Notes: generated by a model from the sequence alone, not told the origin. A DNA stretch of 64,000 nucleotides from Mucilaginibacter_A sp964236465 (GCA_964236465.1 CAXSBZ010000001.1:1-64000), one strand, 5' to 3'. Positions 50,147 through 58,785 are shown, numbered from the stretch's first letter. A program made the numbers and translations.

Positions 50147-50974
50147 ATGATATCTTTCAAAATGCAGCATCAAGAATTTGAACCTCCTGAAGAACTACGG
50201 GATGCCATAAAATGCTTTTGGTACGACAGAAGAGGCTTTGGAGAACTACAGTCAAGTTTTGAGGTAGTGCCAGATGGTTTCGCTGAGATTATTTTTTATT
50301 TCGGAAGCACCTGTAGCATTTCTTATAATGGAAGTTTGCAGGTATTACCATCACCGTTTATGATAGGGCTGCTCAACCAGCCTGTTCTTTTTTACACGCA
50401 AAACCGTTTAGAAATCATTGGTATCAGGTGCTTTCCCTGGACTGTGTTCGATTTGCTCGGGCTGCCGTCCAGTAAAGACGGCGTGCGCATATTTGAGCAC
50501 CCTATCGCCCAACTTCAATTCGCCTTAAACAACTTGATCCAAGCTGGCAGGATCGATGAAGCACTGGCGCAGGTAAAACAATATTTCATGGATACACGGT
50601 CGGGGATTGCTACCAGCAGTATGTTATTTAAAGCGGGAATTGCTATGAGCAAAGCAAACGGCACCATGCCGGTAAGCCAAATAGCGGCGGCGGCCCATGC
50701 AACAGTCCGTACATTGGAAAGGAAGTTTAAGCAATCATCTGGTTTTACGGTTAAAGACGTGTCTGGCCTGATGCGCTTTGAGCAGGTACGGAACCAGTTG
50801 TGGATTTATCCGGATGCCAACCTCGCCGGCTTGGCTTATGAGCTGGGCTATACAGACCAAGCTCACCTAAGCAGGGACTTTAAACGTTACAGTGGCACTA
50901 CGCCAGCGGCATTTGCGCGAAAAGCAAAGAAACAAACTGTAAGCAACGATTTTGTCGCATTTATACAAGTCTAA
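50147..50974 (+). CDS. AraC-family transcription regulator
   Basis: Regulator of 275 residues. The N-terminal ligand-binding-like region (YDRRGFGELQSSFEVVPDGFAEIIFYFG) is of the kind found in small-molecule-sensing AraC proteins. The C-terminal double helix-turn-helix shows VSQIAAAAHATVRTLERKFKQSSG and ANLAGLAYELGYTDQAHLSRDFKRYSGTTPAAF. It lies 43 bases before the Tet(X)-like gene on the same strand and probably controls it and the efflux gene. No dispersed motif copies in this stretch. Confidence 0.9.
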   Translation: MISFKMQHQEFEPPEELRDAIKCFWYDRRGFGELQSSFEVVPDGFAEIIFYFGSTCSISYNGSLQVLPSPFMIGLLNQPVLFYTQNRLEIIGIRCFPWTVFDLLGLPSSKDGVRIFEHPIAQLQFALNNLIQAGRIDEALAQVKQYFMDTRSGIATSSMLFKAGIAMSKANGTMPVSQIAAAAHATVRTLERKFKQSSGFTVKDVSGLMRFEQVRNQLWIYPDANLAGLAYELGYTDQAHLSRDFKRYSGTTPAAFARKAKKQTVSNDFVAFIQV

Positions 50975-51017
50975 CACAGGAGGATTCCAGAATTTTGTGT
51001 TTCAATCATAGAAAAAT

Positions 51018-52184
51018 ATGTTGATACAAAATAAACAAATTGCCATTGCAGGTGGCGGCCCTGGCGGACTAATCTTGGCACGAATCCTACAGCTGAAAGG
51101 TGCAAACGTAAAAGTTTATGAACGGGATCTTAATAAAGATGCCCGTGTACAAGGCTCGCCGCTTGATATGCATGAAGGATCGGGAGCGGCGGCTTTGCGC
51201 AAAGCAAATTTATTTGATGAGTTTAAAAAGAACATTCGTCAAGGCGCAGATAAAAAAGTTATTGTAAATGAACGCGCAGAAATATTTTTCAGCGATCACA
51301 AAACTACATCTGATGAAGATTTGGGAAATAAACCTTCCAGTCCTGAAATAGATCGTAGTGCATTAAGAAAGATTTTGCTGAAATCTTTACAACCGGAAAC
51401 GGTTGTGTGGGACAGTCATTTTATTTCAATGGAAAAACAAAATGAGGGTTGGCTGCTGCACTTTAAAAATGGTTCCTCTGCTTACGCAGACATTGTGGTT
51501 GCTGCCGATGGTGCCAATTCTAAAATCCGGCCATACATCACAAACATCAAAGCTTTTTATTCAGGCTTTACCATGATGGAAATCAATGTTGATGATGCCG
51601 CAAAAGCAACGCCCAACATTTATGACTTATTGAATGGCGGAAAAATAATGGCTTTCGGAAATGGGAAGTGTTTATTGGGAGGTCAAAAAGGCAACGGTGG
51701 CCTGGGTTTTTATGCAAGCTTTAAACCCGATGAAAACTGGGCAACAAACAGTGGTTTGGATTTTTCTGATAAAACCCAATTGTTGGCTTGGTTTAAAAAA
51801 GAATATTCTGGATGGGGCAGTATTTGGTACGAGCTGTTTGAAAATGCGGCAACACCAATTATCCCACGTCCAATTTATTGTATGCCTTTAGATCAAACTT
51901 GGAAAACCTTACCCAACGTAACTATGATTGGCGATGCCGCACATGTAATGCCGCCCTTTGCAGGAGAAGGCGCGAACATGGCTATGTTTGATGCCTTAGA
52001 ATTGGGTGAATGTTTAACGTCTGATAAATTCAATACTTTGCATGAAGCCATTTCTTTTTATGAAGTGAATATGTGCAAAAGGGCAGCAAAGGCAGCAAAA
52101 CAATCGCTTGAAAATGGTGAGCAGATGCACTCGGAAGGTGCACTTGAAAAAATGCTGGCGGTTTTTGGCGGAATTAATTCCTGA
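51018..52184 (+). CDS. FAD-dependent monooxygenase of the Tet(X) type
   Basis: Flavoprotein of 388 residues. It has the dinucleotide fold IAIAGGGPGGLILARILQ near the start, the FAD-contacting ALRKILLKSL, and the second FAD motif MIGDAAHVMPPFAGEGANMA, which matches Tet(X) (MIGDAAHLMPPFAGQGVN) nearly residue for residue. DARVQGSPLDMHEGSG also parallels it. Tet(X) hydroxylates tetracyclines; whether this one does is not known, as the substrate-pocket residues differ. Twelve bases before an efflux pump gene. Related FAD enzymes act on many aromatic compounds. Confidence 0.88.
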   Translation: MLIQNKQIAIAGGGPGGLILARILQLKGANVKVYERDLNKDARVQGSPLDMHEGSGAAALRKANLFDEFKKNIRQGADKKVIVNERAEIFFSDHKTTSDEDLGNKPSSPEIDRSALRKILLKSLQPETVVWDSHFISMEKQNEGWLLHFKNGSSAYADIVVAADGANSKIRPYITNIKAFYSGFTMMEINVDDAAKATPNIYDLLNGGKIMAFGNGKCLLGGQKGNGGLGFYASFKPDENWATNSGLDFSDKTQLLAWFKKEYSGWGSIWYELFENAATPIIPRPIYCMPLDQTWKTLPNVTMIGDAAHVMPPFAGEGANMAMFDALELGECLTSDKFNTLHEAISFYEVNMCKRAAKAAKQSLENGEQMHSEGALEKMLAVFGGINS

Positions 52185-52196
52185 TCCTTCCCGAAA

Positions 52197-53450
52197 ATGG
52201 AAACCATTACAAGAGATATAGACACAAATTTATCGAGAGATACGTCGACAACCAGAACGAAGTCGAAAAAACAATTATGGATTATTATAGGCATTGTAGT
52301 ATTGAATTCCATTGGGATGTCAGTGGTACTTCCCCTTCTCCCTTTTTTAGTAGGTAAGTATCTTCCCACTCAACAGGTTGTTGTGGGCATGAGTTTGCTT
52401 ATGTCGGTATTTGCTGCATGTACGTTTTTTGCAGCCCCAGCTTTGGGGGCATTAAGCGACAGGTACGGACGGAAAACCATTCTTATAATCAGCCTGTCAG
52501 GCTCTGTCATTGGTTATATCTTGTTTGGGATAGGGGGAGCACTATGGATACTTTTTTTAGGACGTATTATCGACGGGCTTACAGCCGGAAACATCAGTAC
52601 GCTGTTTGCCTATGTTTCCGACAGCACCAAACCGGAGGAACGGACTAAATGGTTTGGCTATATCGGTTCTGCTATGGGAATAGGAAAAATAGGAGGCCCT
52701 GCATTGGGTGGATTGTTGGGAAGCATTGCCCTTGCGTTGCCTTTCTTTGTTACTGCCGGCCTGATATTTTTTTCCGGTTTAGCTGTATATTTTCTATTGC
52801 CTGAATCTTTGCCTCCGGAAAAGAGGACTAAACATGTAACGCTTAGGAGTTTCAATACGCTTTCACATTTTAAAGATATATTCAGCCTAAAAGAAGTTAA
52901 ATTACTGCTCATACTGGGCATACTTTTTTACGCAGGCTTGGGTATTTTTCAGTTTAATTTTATCGTTTTCCTAAAAGATATTTATAAATGGGGGCCGGCA
53001 TTTATTGGCAGTATGCTAACGCTGGTTGGTATTTGCGATATTGTTTCACATGCGTTGTTATTGCCTAAGTTATTGAAACATTTTAACGAAAGAAGTATTG
53101 CAATAGCCGGTTTAATTGGGCTTGGAATTGGTTTAGGATTAATTGTGGCAAGCATATATATCCATTCAGTAGTTGTTATTTCGCTTGCCATAACATTTAT
53201 AATTTCCGGCCAAAGTTTATTCGATTCAACGTATAACGGAAAATTATCGCAATCTATTGACGAAAGCAAACAGGGAAAATTACAAGGCGTAAACCAAAGC
53301 TTGCAGTCGGCAAATAATATGCTTGTTCCACTGTGTGCGGCAGCTATCTATTTTTACAGCCCAGGTGTGTTGTATGCAACAGCAGCAGTAATTATAGTAG
53401 CGGCAGTAATTATGTATTTAAAGTATATACCTAAAACTACATCTGCTTAA
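52197..53450 (+). CDS. MFS drug efflux transporter, TetA-like
   Basis: Twelve-helix major facilitator of 417 residues. Motif A between helices 2 and 3 reads GALSDRYGRKTI, and motif C-like GSAMGIGKIGGPALGGLLG in helix 5 marks a proton-drug antiporter of the DHA1 (TetA/Bmr) group. The N-terminus has a hydrophilic Thr/Arg-rich lead of 25 residues. It directly follows the Tet(X)-like gene, giving inactivation plus export under one AraC regulator. The actual drug is unknown. Confidence 0.88.
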   Translation: METITRDIDTNLSRDTSTTRTKSKKQLWIIIGIVVLNSIGMSVVLPLLPFLVGKYLPTQQVVVGMSLLMSVFAACTFFAAPALGALSDRYGRKTILIISLSGSVIGYILFGIGGALWILFLGRIIDGLTAGNISTLFAYVSDSTKPEERTKWFGYIGSAMGIGKIGGPALGGLLGSIALALPFFVTAGLIFFSGLAVYFLLPESLPPEKRTKHVTLRSFNTLSHFKDIFSLKEVKLLLILGILFYAGLGIFQFNFIVFLKDIYKWGPAFIGSMLTLVGICDIVSHALLLPKLLKHFNERSIAIAGLIGLGIGLGLIVASIYIHSVVVISLAITFIISGQSLFDSTYNGKLSQSIDESKQGKLQGVNQSLQSANNMLVPLCAAAIYFYSPGVLYATAAVIIVAAVIMYLKYIPKTTSA

Positions 53451-53492
53451 AACTCAAAAGAGAATGTTTGCTTGCTTCGATGATTAATAGTT

Positions 53493-53601
53493 ATGCTTCT
53501 TTTATTATACAAAAAACAGTGAAAGTTTATGATGATTTTGTTTAAAAATATTTGATCGGATCTTAATGCTTCTTTTATGCCTGTAAATTTTATTTCTAAT
53601 T
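53493..53601 (+). repeat. Two direct dispersed motif copies after the efflux gene
   Basis: Forward copies at 53493-53519 (core ATGCTTCTTTTATT) and 53576-53601 (core ATGCTTCTTTTATG, tail GTAAATTTT). They mark the end of the 4.1 kb motif-free stretch. The 310-base gap 53451-53760 otherwise holds the right inverted flank and a promoter-like word. Confidence 0.82.
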
Positions 53602-53675
53602 GCTGCATCGCTACAAAAAGTATAACATATGATGATTTTTAGTAGGTAGCAACTACAAAATATTGCTCCTCGTTT

Positions 53676-53735
53676 TTCTATGAACTATCAACCATAAACT
53701 ATCTGGCATGAACCATCAACAATAATCCATCAACC
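53676..53735. repeat. Right degenerate repeat flank of the AraC/Tet(X)-like/MFS cluster
   Basis: TATGAACTATCAACCATAAA / CATGAACCATCAAC / AATCCATCAACCC words, the inverse of those at 50014-50056. Confidence 0.55.
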
Positions 53736-53760
53736 CACTACAAACCTTATCTTTGCCCTT

Positions 53761-54285
53761 ATGATTGCCAAGAAAGCCAGTGTTTCGCACACGATAATGA
53801 ACGAGTTGATTTTGCCGAACGATACCAACATGCTCAACAACTTGATGGGCGGCCGGATGCTGCACTGGATGGATATTGCAGCGGCCATATCCGCACAAAA
53901 ACATTGTAACTGCTTGGCTGTAACGGCTTCTGTGGATAGCGTTTCTTTTAAACATGCTGTAAAACTGGGCGATGTAATTAGTATTGAAGCACAAGTTACG
54001 CGTGCTTTTAATACTTCTGTAGAAGTTAGATTGGTGGTTTCGGCGCAAAATATCCCATCCGGCACAACGATCAAAAGTAATGAAGCCTATTATACTTTTG
54101 TGGCAATTGATGCGGACAATAAACCGCAGCAGGTGCCGGAACTGATCCCGGAAACGGAAGAAGAAATTGCGTTGTACGCCGGTGCGATGCAGCGCCGCCA
54201 GCTACGTTTAATTTTGAGCGGAAAAATGAAAATCCACGATGCCCGGGAATTGAAAGATTTTTTTTATGGTGTTGGTGCACATTAA
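53761..54285 (+). CDS. Hotdog-fold acyl-CoA thioesterase
   Basis: Thioesterase of 174 residues in the YciA/cytosolic acyl-CoA hydrolase group. Diagnostic is the opening LILPNDTNMLNNLMGGRMLHWMDIAAAISAQKHC (active-site Asn/Asp and the helix), followed by TASVDSVSFKHAVKLGDVI. It hydrolyses acyl-CoA to free acid, probably adjusting CoA pools. TATCTTTG at 53748-53755 lies right before the ATG, so the transcript may be nearly leaderless. Confidence 0.9.
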   Translation: MIAKKASVSHTIMNELILPNDTNMLNNLMGGRMLHWMDIAAAISAQKHCNCLAVTASVDSVSFKHAVKLGDVISIEAQVTRAFNTSVEVRLVVSAQNIPSGTTIKSNEAYYTFVAIDADNKPQQVPELIPETEEEIALYAGAMQRRQLRLILSGKMKIHDARELKDFFYGVGAH

Positions 54286-54421
54286 AGCCATCAAATTTCG
54301 TTTTACTATTGCTTGTTAAATTGTGTTAAAGTACAATTACAGATGCAGCTTTTATGCCGCCGGAAGCTTTATTTTGATGCTGTTACAAGTTTAAAAGAAA
54401 ACGCTTTTTTATATTTAAGCT

Positions 54422-54940
54422 ATGGCCAATTTCCGATTGCTGGTTTTAACATCACTCCTATTTTTTGCCGGTAAAAACAGCATCGCACAAACGCTTAAAA
54501 CTTATAAAGATGCAAGTAATCATTTTGAGATTACGATACCGGCAGGCTGGCTGGTTACCAAATCAAACCCAAGGTTAAAATTTATTGCTATCCGTCCGCA
54601 AAGTTCTGATTTTAAATCTGTTCCGGAAAATATCAACTTGAATTTTATTGATGCGCCCAATGCAAATCTGGATTCTGCTTACAATATGTCTATCGAATCT
54701 AACAGTGCTTTGGATAATTTTCTCTCTGTTACTAAAAAAGGAAATGCCGCAAACGGACACTATAAATGGTATATCAATACACACAAAGAACCGCAAACGA
54801 ATACCGTGCTGGCTACAATTGTATTTGTATATTATTACAAGAAAAAAGCAGTTTTACTAACTTGCACCGCCGCCCAGGAAAGGTTTGAAAAGTACAATCC
54901 GGTATTTTTTAAAATTGCAGATTCGTTAAAATTGCATTAA
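54422..54940 (+). CDS. Exported protein of unknown function, PsbP/DcrB-like
   Basis: Protein of 172 residues. Signal peptide MANFRLLVLTSLLFFAGKNSIAQ, whose FFAGKNSI part is encoded by a motif copy (54457-54483, core GGTAAAAACAGCAT). The mature part, YKDASNHFEITIPAGWLVTKS through FYYKKKAVLLTCTAAQERFEKYNPVFFKIADSLKL, fits the PsbP/DcrB-like alpha-beta fold whose bacterial members are uncharacterised. Confidence 0.7.
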   Translation: MANFRLLVLTSLLFFAGKNSIAQTLKTYKDASNHFEITIPAGWLVTKSNPRLKFIAIRPQSSDFKSVPENINLNFIDAPNANLDSAYNMSIESNSALDNFLSVTKKGNAANGHYKWYINTHKEPQTNTVLATIVFVYYYKKKAVLLTCTAAQERFEKYNPVFFKIADSLKLH

Positions 54941-54946
54941 ACCGCT

Positions 54947-54973
54947 GTGCTTCTTTTAGCACATAAAAAATAG
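54947..54973 (+). repeat. Dispersed motif copy
   Basis: Forward copy: core GTGCTTCTTTTAGC, tail TAAAAAATAG, six bases past the preceding stop codon. Confidence 0.82.
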
Positions 54974-55067
54974 TGTGGTTAATTTTTTTTCTGTAGATTA
55001 TGCTCATCAATATTTAACGCGCTGATTTTTCTCTTCAAAAGAAAACAGCCAAATAAAATGAGATCTT

Positions 55068-57311
55068 ATGAAAAGAAAAATTACTTTATCTGCTTTGGCC
55101 GCGCTGGCTTTCGTCCAAATTGTTTCTGCTCAAAACAAAACCATTTCCGGGTTTTCGCCGGCTGCTGCAACTGCGCAGTTTCAAACTGAAAGTAAGTTTG
55201 ATTTACTGTTGAGCAGTCAGCATATCGGGGAAAACATCAAAGAACTTTCTGCCAAACCGCACGAACTGGGTTCTGCAAACGGAAAAGAAGTGGCAGAAAA
55301 CATCCTCAAAAAGTTTAAAAGTTTTGGTTGGGATGCACATATCGAAACCTATCAGGTTTTGTTTCCTACACCCAAAACACGGGTTTTGGAGATGGTTTCT
55401 CCCAGTTCCTACCAGGCCTTGTTAAAAGAACCGGTGCTGAAAGAAGACGCAACTTCCGATCAGCCAGACCAGCTGCCAACCTACAATGCCTGGAGTGCCA
55501 ATGGTGATGTAACCGGCGAACTGGTGTTTGTAAATTTTGGTTTGCCGGAAGATTATGAACGGCTGGAAGCACTGGGCATCAGCGTAAAAGGTAAAATTGC
55601 AATTGCAAAATACGGCCGTTCCTGGCGCGGCATCAAACCAAAAGTAGCGCAGGAACATGGTGCTATCGGCTGCCTAATTTATTCTGATCCGAAGGAAGAC
55701 GGCTATTATCAGGGCGATGTTTATCCCAAAGGTGCATACAAAAACGAGTTCGGCGTGCAGCGCGGTTCGGTGATGGATATGGTGATTTATCCCGGCGATC
55801 CGCTTACGCCCGGTGTGGGTGCTACGGCCGGTGCCAAGCGCATTGCCGATCATACCTTAGCTTCCAACCTGCTCAAAATACCGGTTTTGCCGATCAGTTA
55901 TCATGACGCCCAACCACTTTTGGCCGCGCTGGAAGGGCCGGTGGCACCAGATAGCTGGCGTGGTGCTTTGCCCATCACTTATCACATTGGCCCCGGAAAA
56001 ACAAAGATTCATTTAAAACTGGCTTTTGATTGGAAACTCCGCCCGGCTTATGATGTAATTGCCATGATAAAAGGAGCACAGTTTCCGGATGAATGGGTGG
56101 TGCGCGGCAACCACCACGATGCCTGGGTAAATGGTGCCGGCGATCCGATAAGTGGTTTGGCAGCCCAGCTGGAAGAAGCAAAAGCGATTGGCGAACTGGT
56201 GAAAAATGGTTACAAACCGAAAAGGACGCTGGTTTATTGTGCCTGGGATGGCGAAGAACCGGGTTTGATCGGTTCGACAGAATGGGCGGAAGACCACGCG
56301 ACAGAACTACAGCAAAAAATTGTGGCTTATATTAATTCTGACGGAAACGGACGCGGTTTTTTGGGTGCAGGAGGTTCTCAGGCTTTAGAAACATTGATGA
56401 CCGAAGTAGCAAAAGACGTAACCGACCCGCAAACGAATGTCAGTTTATTTGAACGGAATAAAGCGCGTGATGCCGTGAGAGCGGTATCAGCCAAAGCAAA
56501 AAAAGAAGCAATAAGCAGCAAAGAAATGAAGTTGGAAGCTTTGGGTTCCGGTTCAGATTTTTCGGCTTTTTTGCAGCATTTGGGCATTCCTTCGCTTAAT
56601 TTGGGTTTTGGCGGAGAAGATGCCGGTGGCGAATACCACTCCATTTATGATTCTTTTGATGATTACCGCCGGTTCAAAGACCCTGATTTCAGCTATGGCG
56701 TGGCATTGGCCAAAACTGCCGGCCGGGCAGAACTACGGCTGGCCGATGCAGATGTGCTGCCTTTTGATTTCCGCAGTTTGCAAAAAACAATTGCTGGTTA
56801 TGTAACAGAGCTGATGGTGATGACCGATCAGATGCGGGAAAATACATTGATTGATAATCAATTGATTAAAGCCAATGATTTTGCTTTGGCGGGCGATCAT
56901 ACTAAACCGGAAATCGCACCAAAAGCGAAGGATGAAGTCCCGTTCCTGGATTTTTCCGGCATCCAAAACGCACTTATAACTTTAGAAAAATCAAGCGGAA
57001 AACTGGCTGAAGCGTGGAACCTTGAAGCAATGAACACAAACGCCACCAATATAGGGCAGCTAAACAAAGCATTGTACCAAGCCGAGCAGCAATTGCTAAC
57101 AACCAATGGTTTGCCGCGCCGTACCTGGTACAAACACAGCATTTATGCACCTGGTTTTTATACAGGTTATGGTGTGAAAACCATGCCGGGCATCCGCGAA
57201 GCGATAGAACAACGCAACTGGAAAGAAGCGCAGGAACAGCTGAACATTGATGCCGGCGTATTGCTGAAGTTTGCAGCTTATTTGGAAAAAACGGCTGCTT
57301 TAGCCAAATAA
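55068..57311 (+). CDS. M28 zinc peptidase, glutamate carboxypeptidase II-like
   Basis: Exported peptidase of 747 residues with the three-part plan of the transferrin-receptor/GCPII group: a PA domain (GKIAIAKYGRSWRGIKPKVAQEHGAIGCLIYSDP), the M28 catalytic domain and a C-terminal helical dimerisation domain (QLNKALYQAEQQLL). Zinc and catalytic residues are in RGNHHDAWVNGAGDPISG, AWDGEEPGLIGSTEWAE, NSDGNGRG and EYHSIYDSFDDYRRF. Signal peptide in the first 22 residues. Probably a dipeptidase or glutamate-releasing carboxypeptidase for nutrient peptides. Confidence 0.93.
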   Translation: MKRKITLSALAALAFVQIVSAQNKTISGFSPAAATAQFQTESKFDLLLSSQHIGENIKELSAKPHELGSANGKEVAENILKKFKSFGWDAHIETYQVLFPTPKTRVLEMVSPSSYQALLKEPVLKEDATSDQPDQLPTYNAWSANGDVTGELVFVNFGLPEDYERLEALGISVKGKIAIAKYGRSWRGIKPKVAQEHGAIGCLIYSDPKEDGYYQGDVYPKGAYKNEFGVQRGSVMDMVIYPGDPLTPGVGATAGAKRIADHTLASNLLKIPVLPISYHDAQPLLAALEGPVAPDSWRGALPITYHIGPGKTKIHLKLAFDWKLRPAYDVIAMIKGAQFPDEWVVRGNHHDAWVNGAGDPISGLAAQLEEAKAIGELVKNGYKPKRTLVYCAWDGEEPGLIGSTEWAEDHATELQQKIVAYINSDGNGRGFLGAGGSQALETLMTEVAKDVTDPQTNVSLFERNKARDAVRAVSAKAKKEAISSKEMKLEALGSGSDFSAFLQHLGIPSLNLGFGGEDAGGEYHSIYDSFDDYRRFKDPDFSYGVALAKTAGRAELRLADADVLPFDFRSLQKTIAGYVTELMVMTDQMRENTLIDNQLIKANDFALAGDHTKPEIAPKAKDEVPFLDFSGIQNALITLEKSSGKLAEAWNLEAMNTNATNIGQLNKALYQAEQQLLTTNGLPRRTWYKHSIYAPGFYTGYGVKTMPGIREAIEQRNWKEAQEQLNIDAGVLLKFAAYLEKTAALAK

Positions 57312-57406
57312 ATACCTGCTGAAAAAAGCATTTGTTTGCAACCTTGCAAAAGTTTTACTTGGATGTTTTTTGTCAAGATTTAAGCTATAATAGTTTTTAA
57401 TTTTTT

Positions 57407-57433
57407 CCAATTTTAGGCCGCTAAAAACAGCAT
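57407..57433 (-). repeat. Dispersed motif, full length
   Basis: Reverse copy: CCAATTTT, AGGCC, core GCTAAAAACAGCAT, in the 221-base gap before the His/Arg-rich gene. Confidence 0.88.
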
Positions 57434-57532
57434 CAACTAAAAGGTTTAATCCAAAAAAGTATAAATTTTATAGTTAAACTTACAAGTAAACTGCATCTCT
57501 AAAAATCATAATTCACCATAAAATTGAAGATT

Positions 57533-57739
57533 ATGAAAATGCTGAAAGTAACCCTGCTTGTATTATTAACAATTGTAACTTTTGATGTTGCCAGTGCTTC
57601 GGCTTTTGATCGCCGCGACCGGGAAAGACGCCGCCACGAACGCTGGGAAAGGCATCACCGCTACGACGACCATTTCAACAGAAGGCATGATTCAGGCCCG
57701 AGAGATCATGGCTACCACGATTATCACGGAGGATATTAA
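57533..57739 (+). CDS. Small secreted His/Arg-rich protein
   Basis: Protein of 68 residues: signal peptide MKMLKVTLLVLLTIVTFDVASASA, then a mature part made almost only of Arg, His, Asp, Glu, Tyr and Gly (DRRDRERRRHERWERHHRYD, ending YHDYHGGY). The His content suggests metal or surface binding, but no family is recognised. ATG 57533 is chosen over a TTG three codons earlier. Strong terminator follows. Confidence 0.65.
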   Translation: MKMLKVTLLVLLTIVTFDVASASAFDRRDRERRRHERWERHHRYDDHFNRRHDSGPRDHGYHDYHGGY

Positions 57740-57744
57740 TAATA

Positions 57745-57784
57745 AAACAAAGAAACCTGCTTCTCGGCGGGTTTCTTTGTTTTT
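57745..57784 (+). terminator. Bidirectional terminator
   Basis: Arms ACAAAGAAACC (from 57747) and GGTTTCTTTGT (to 57780) with a short GC-rich centre, followed by TTTT. Confidence 0.85.
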
Positions 57785-57791
57785 AACGCCA

Positions 57792-58652
57792 TTAAATTCG
57801 ATCCAAAACTAACTGAATGGCTTTATCAATAGCTTGCTGCGGATGATTGCTAAATGCAAGTGTGGCGCGGTTAGCCAGGATCACGTTTACAGATAAAGCT
57901 TCGTGGCCCAAAACTTTTGCCAGCGCATAAATACCGGCAGTTTCCATTTCCAAATTTGTAATCCGCTGTTGCTGATATTGGAATGTTTTTAACAACTTTA
58001 AAAAATCAGGAACAGCATTTTCTGCCCGCACCTGTCGGCCTTGCGGCGCATAAAATCCGGGTGCTGTTGCGGTAATCCCCGAACGTAACCCGAATCCAAT
58101 TTTATTAATCAACGCCGGACTTGCAGCCGTTAAATATGGTTTCGGCAGATTTATACCGGTAAAAACAGCATGAATCAGATCCAGCAATTCCGTTTCCCGG
58201 ATACTGTTTTTAGCCGGATAAAAATTCATCAGCGCATCAAAACCCAAACCATAATCAGCAATTAAAACCGAATCCAAGGGAATATCGGCCTGCAAAGTAC
58301 CGGAAGTGCCGATGCGGATAATGTCCAAACTAATCAGTTTTTCTTTGATCGTTCGTGTAGTAAAATCAACGTTCACCAACGCATCCAGTTCATTCAAAAC
58401 TATATCAATATTATCTGTGCCGATGCCGGTAGAAATTACGGTTATCCTTTTGCGGCCAAGCCAACCGGTATGCGTTAAAAATTCCCGTTTACCTTTTCTT
58501 AGATCAATGCGGTCAAAATATTTGCTTGCTTCTCCTACCCTGTCCTGATCGCCAACAGTGATAATGGTTTCGGCCACATCTCCCGGCAAAAGGTTTAAGT
58601 GATAAATGCTGCCATCAGGATTGAGGATGAGATCGGTTTCGGAAATTTTCAT
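57792..58652 (-). CDS. Nucleoside phosphorylase (uridine phosphorylase-like)
   Basis: Cytoplasmic enzyme of 286 residues cleaving a nucleoside with phosphate. It shows the phosphate-binding LPGDVAETIITVGDQDRV, VISTGIGTDNIDIVLNEL, RIGTSGTLQ and the late ITNLEMETAGIYALAKVLGHEALSVNVILANR that binds the ribose in this family. ATG 58652 is preferred over a TTG eight codons upstream. The base specificity (uridine or purine) cannot be fixed. Two motif copies in inverted orientation, 29 bases apart, lie inside (58146-58171 and 58201-58227). Confidence 0.9.
   Translation of the reverse strand: MKISETDLILNPDGSIYHLNLLPGDVAETIITVGDQDRVGEASKYFDRIDLRKGKREFLTHTGWLGRKRITVISTGIGTDNIDIVLNELDALVNVDFTTRTIKEKLISLDIIRIGTSGTLQADIPLDSVLIADYGLGFDALMNFYPAKNSIRETELLDLIHAVFTGINLPKPYLTAASPALINKIGFGLRSGITATAPGFYAPQGRQVRAENAVPDFLKLLKTFQYQQQRITNLEMETAGIYALAKVLGHEALSVNVILANRATLAFSNHPQQAIDKAIQLVLDRI
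58146..58227. repeat. Inverted motif pair inside the nucleoside phosphorylase gene
   Basis: Reverse copy 58146-58171 (core GGTAAAAACAGCAT) and forward copy 58201-58227 (core ATACTGTTTTTAGC, tail AAAAATTC), encoding HAVFTGIN and FYPAKNSI on the minus strand. Confidence 0.86.
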
Positions 58653-58696
58653 AGTTAATAATCCATCAATTTGCAATGTTAAAACAAATTTTATCT

Positions 58697-58722
58697 CAAT
58701 TTATATGTGGTAAAAGAAGTAT
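58697..58722 (-). repeat. Dispersed motif copy
   Basis: Reverse copy: CAATTTATATGT then core GGTAAAAGAAGTAT. Confidence 0.82.
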
Positions 58723-58785
58723 CAATGAATAGAAGTTGTATAAACGTTTTTGTGTTAGTAAACTAAATATCAAACTATTAAAAAA

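Noticed and set aside
52886..52900. Motif copy in the MFS gene (CCTAAAAGAAGTTAA)
   Set aside because: Ends GTTAA, not GCAT or GTAT, and lacks the tail; a chance partial match.
52197..53450. True tetracycline resistance gene tetA
   Set aside because: Only the general DHA1 drug-antiporter motifs can be seen; the substrate cannot be assigned from sequence alone.
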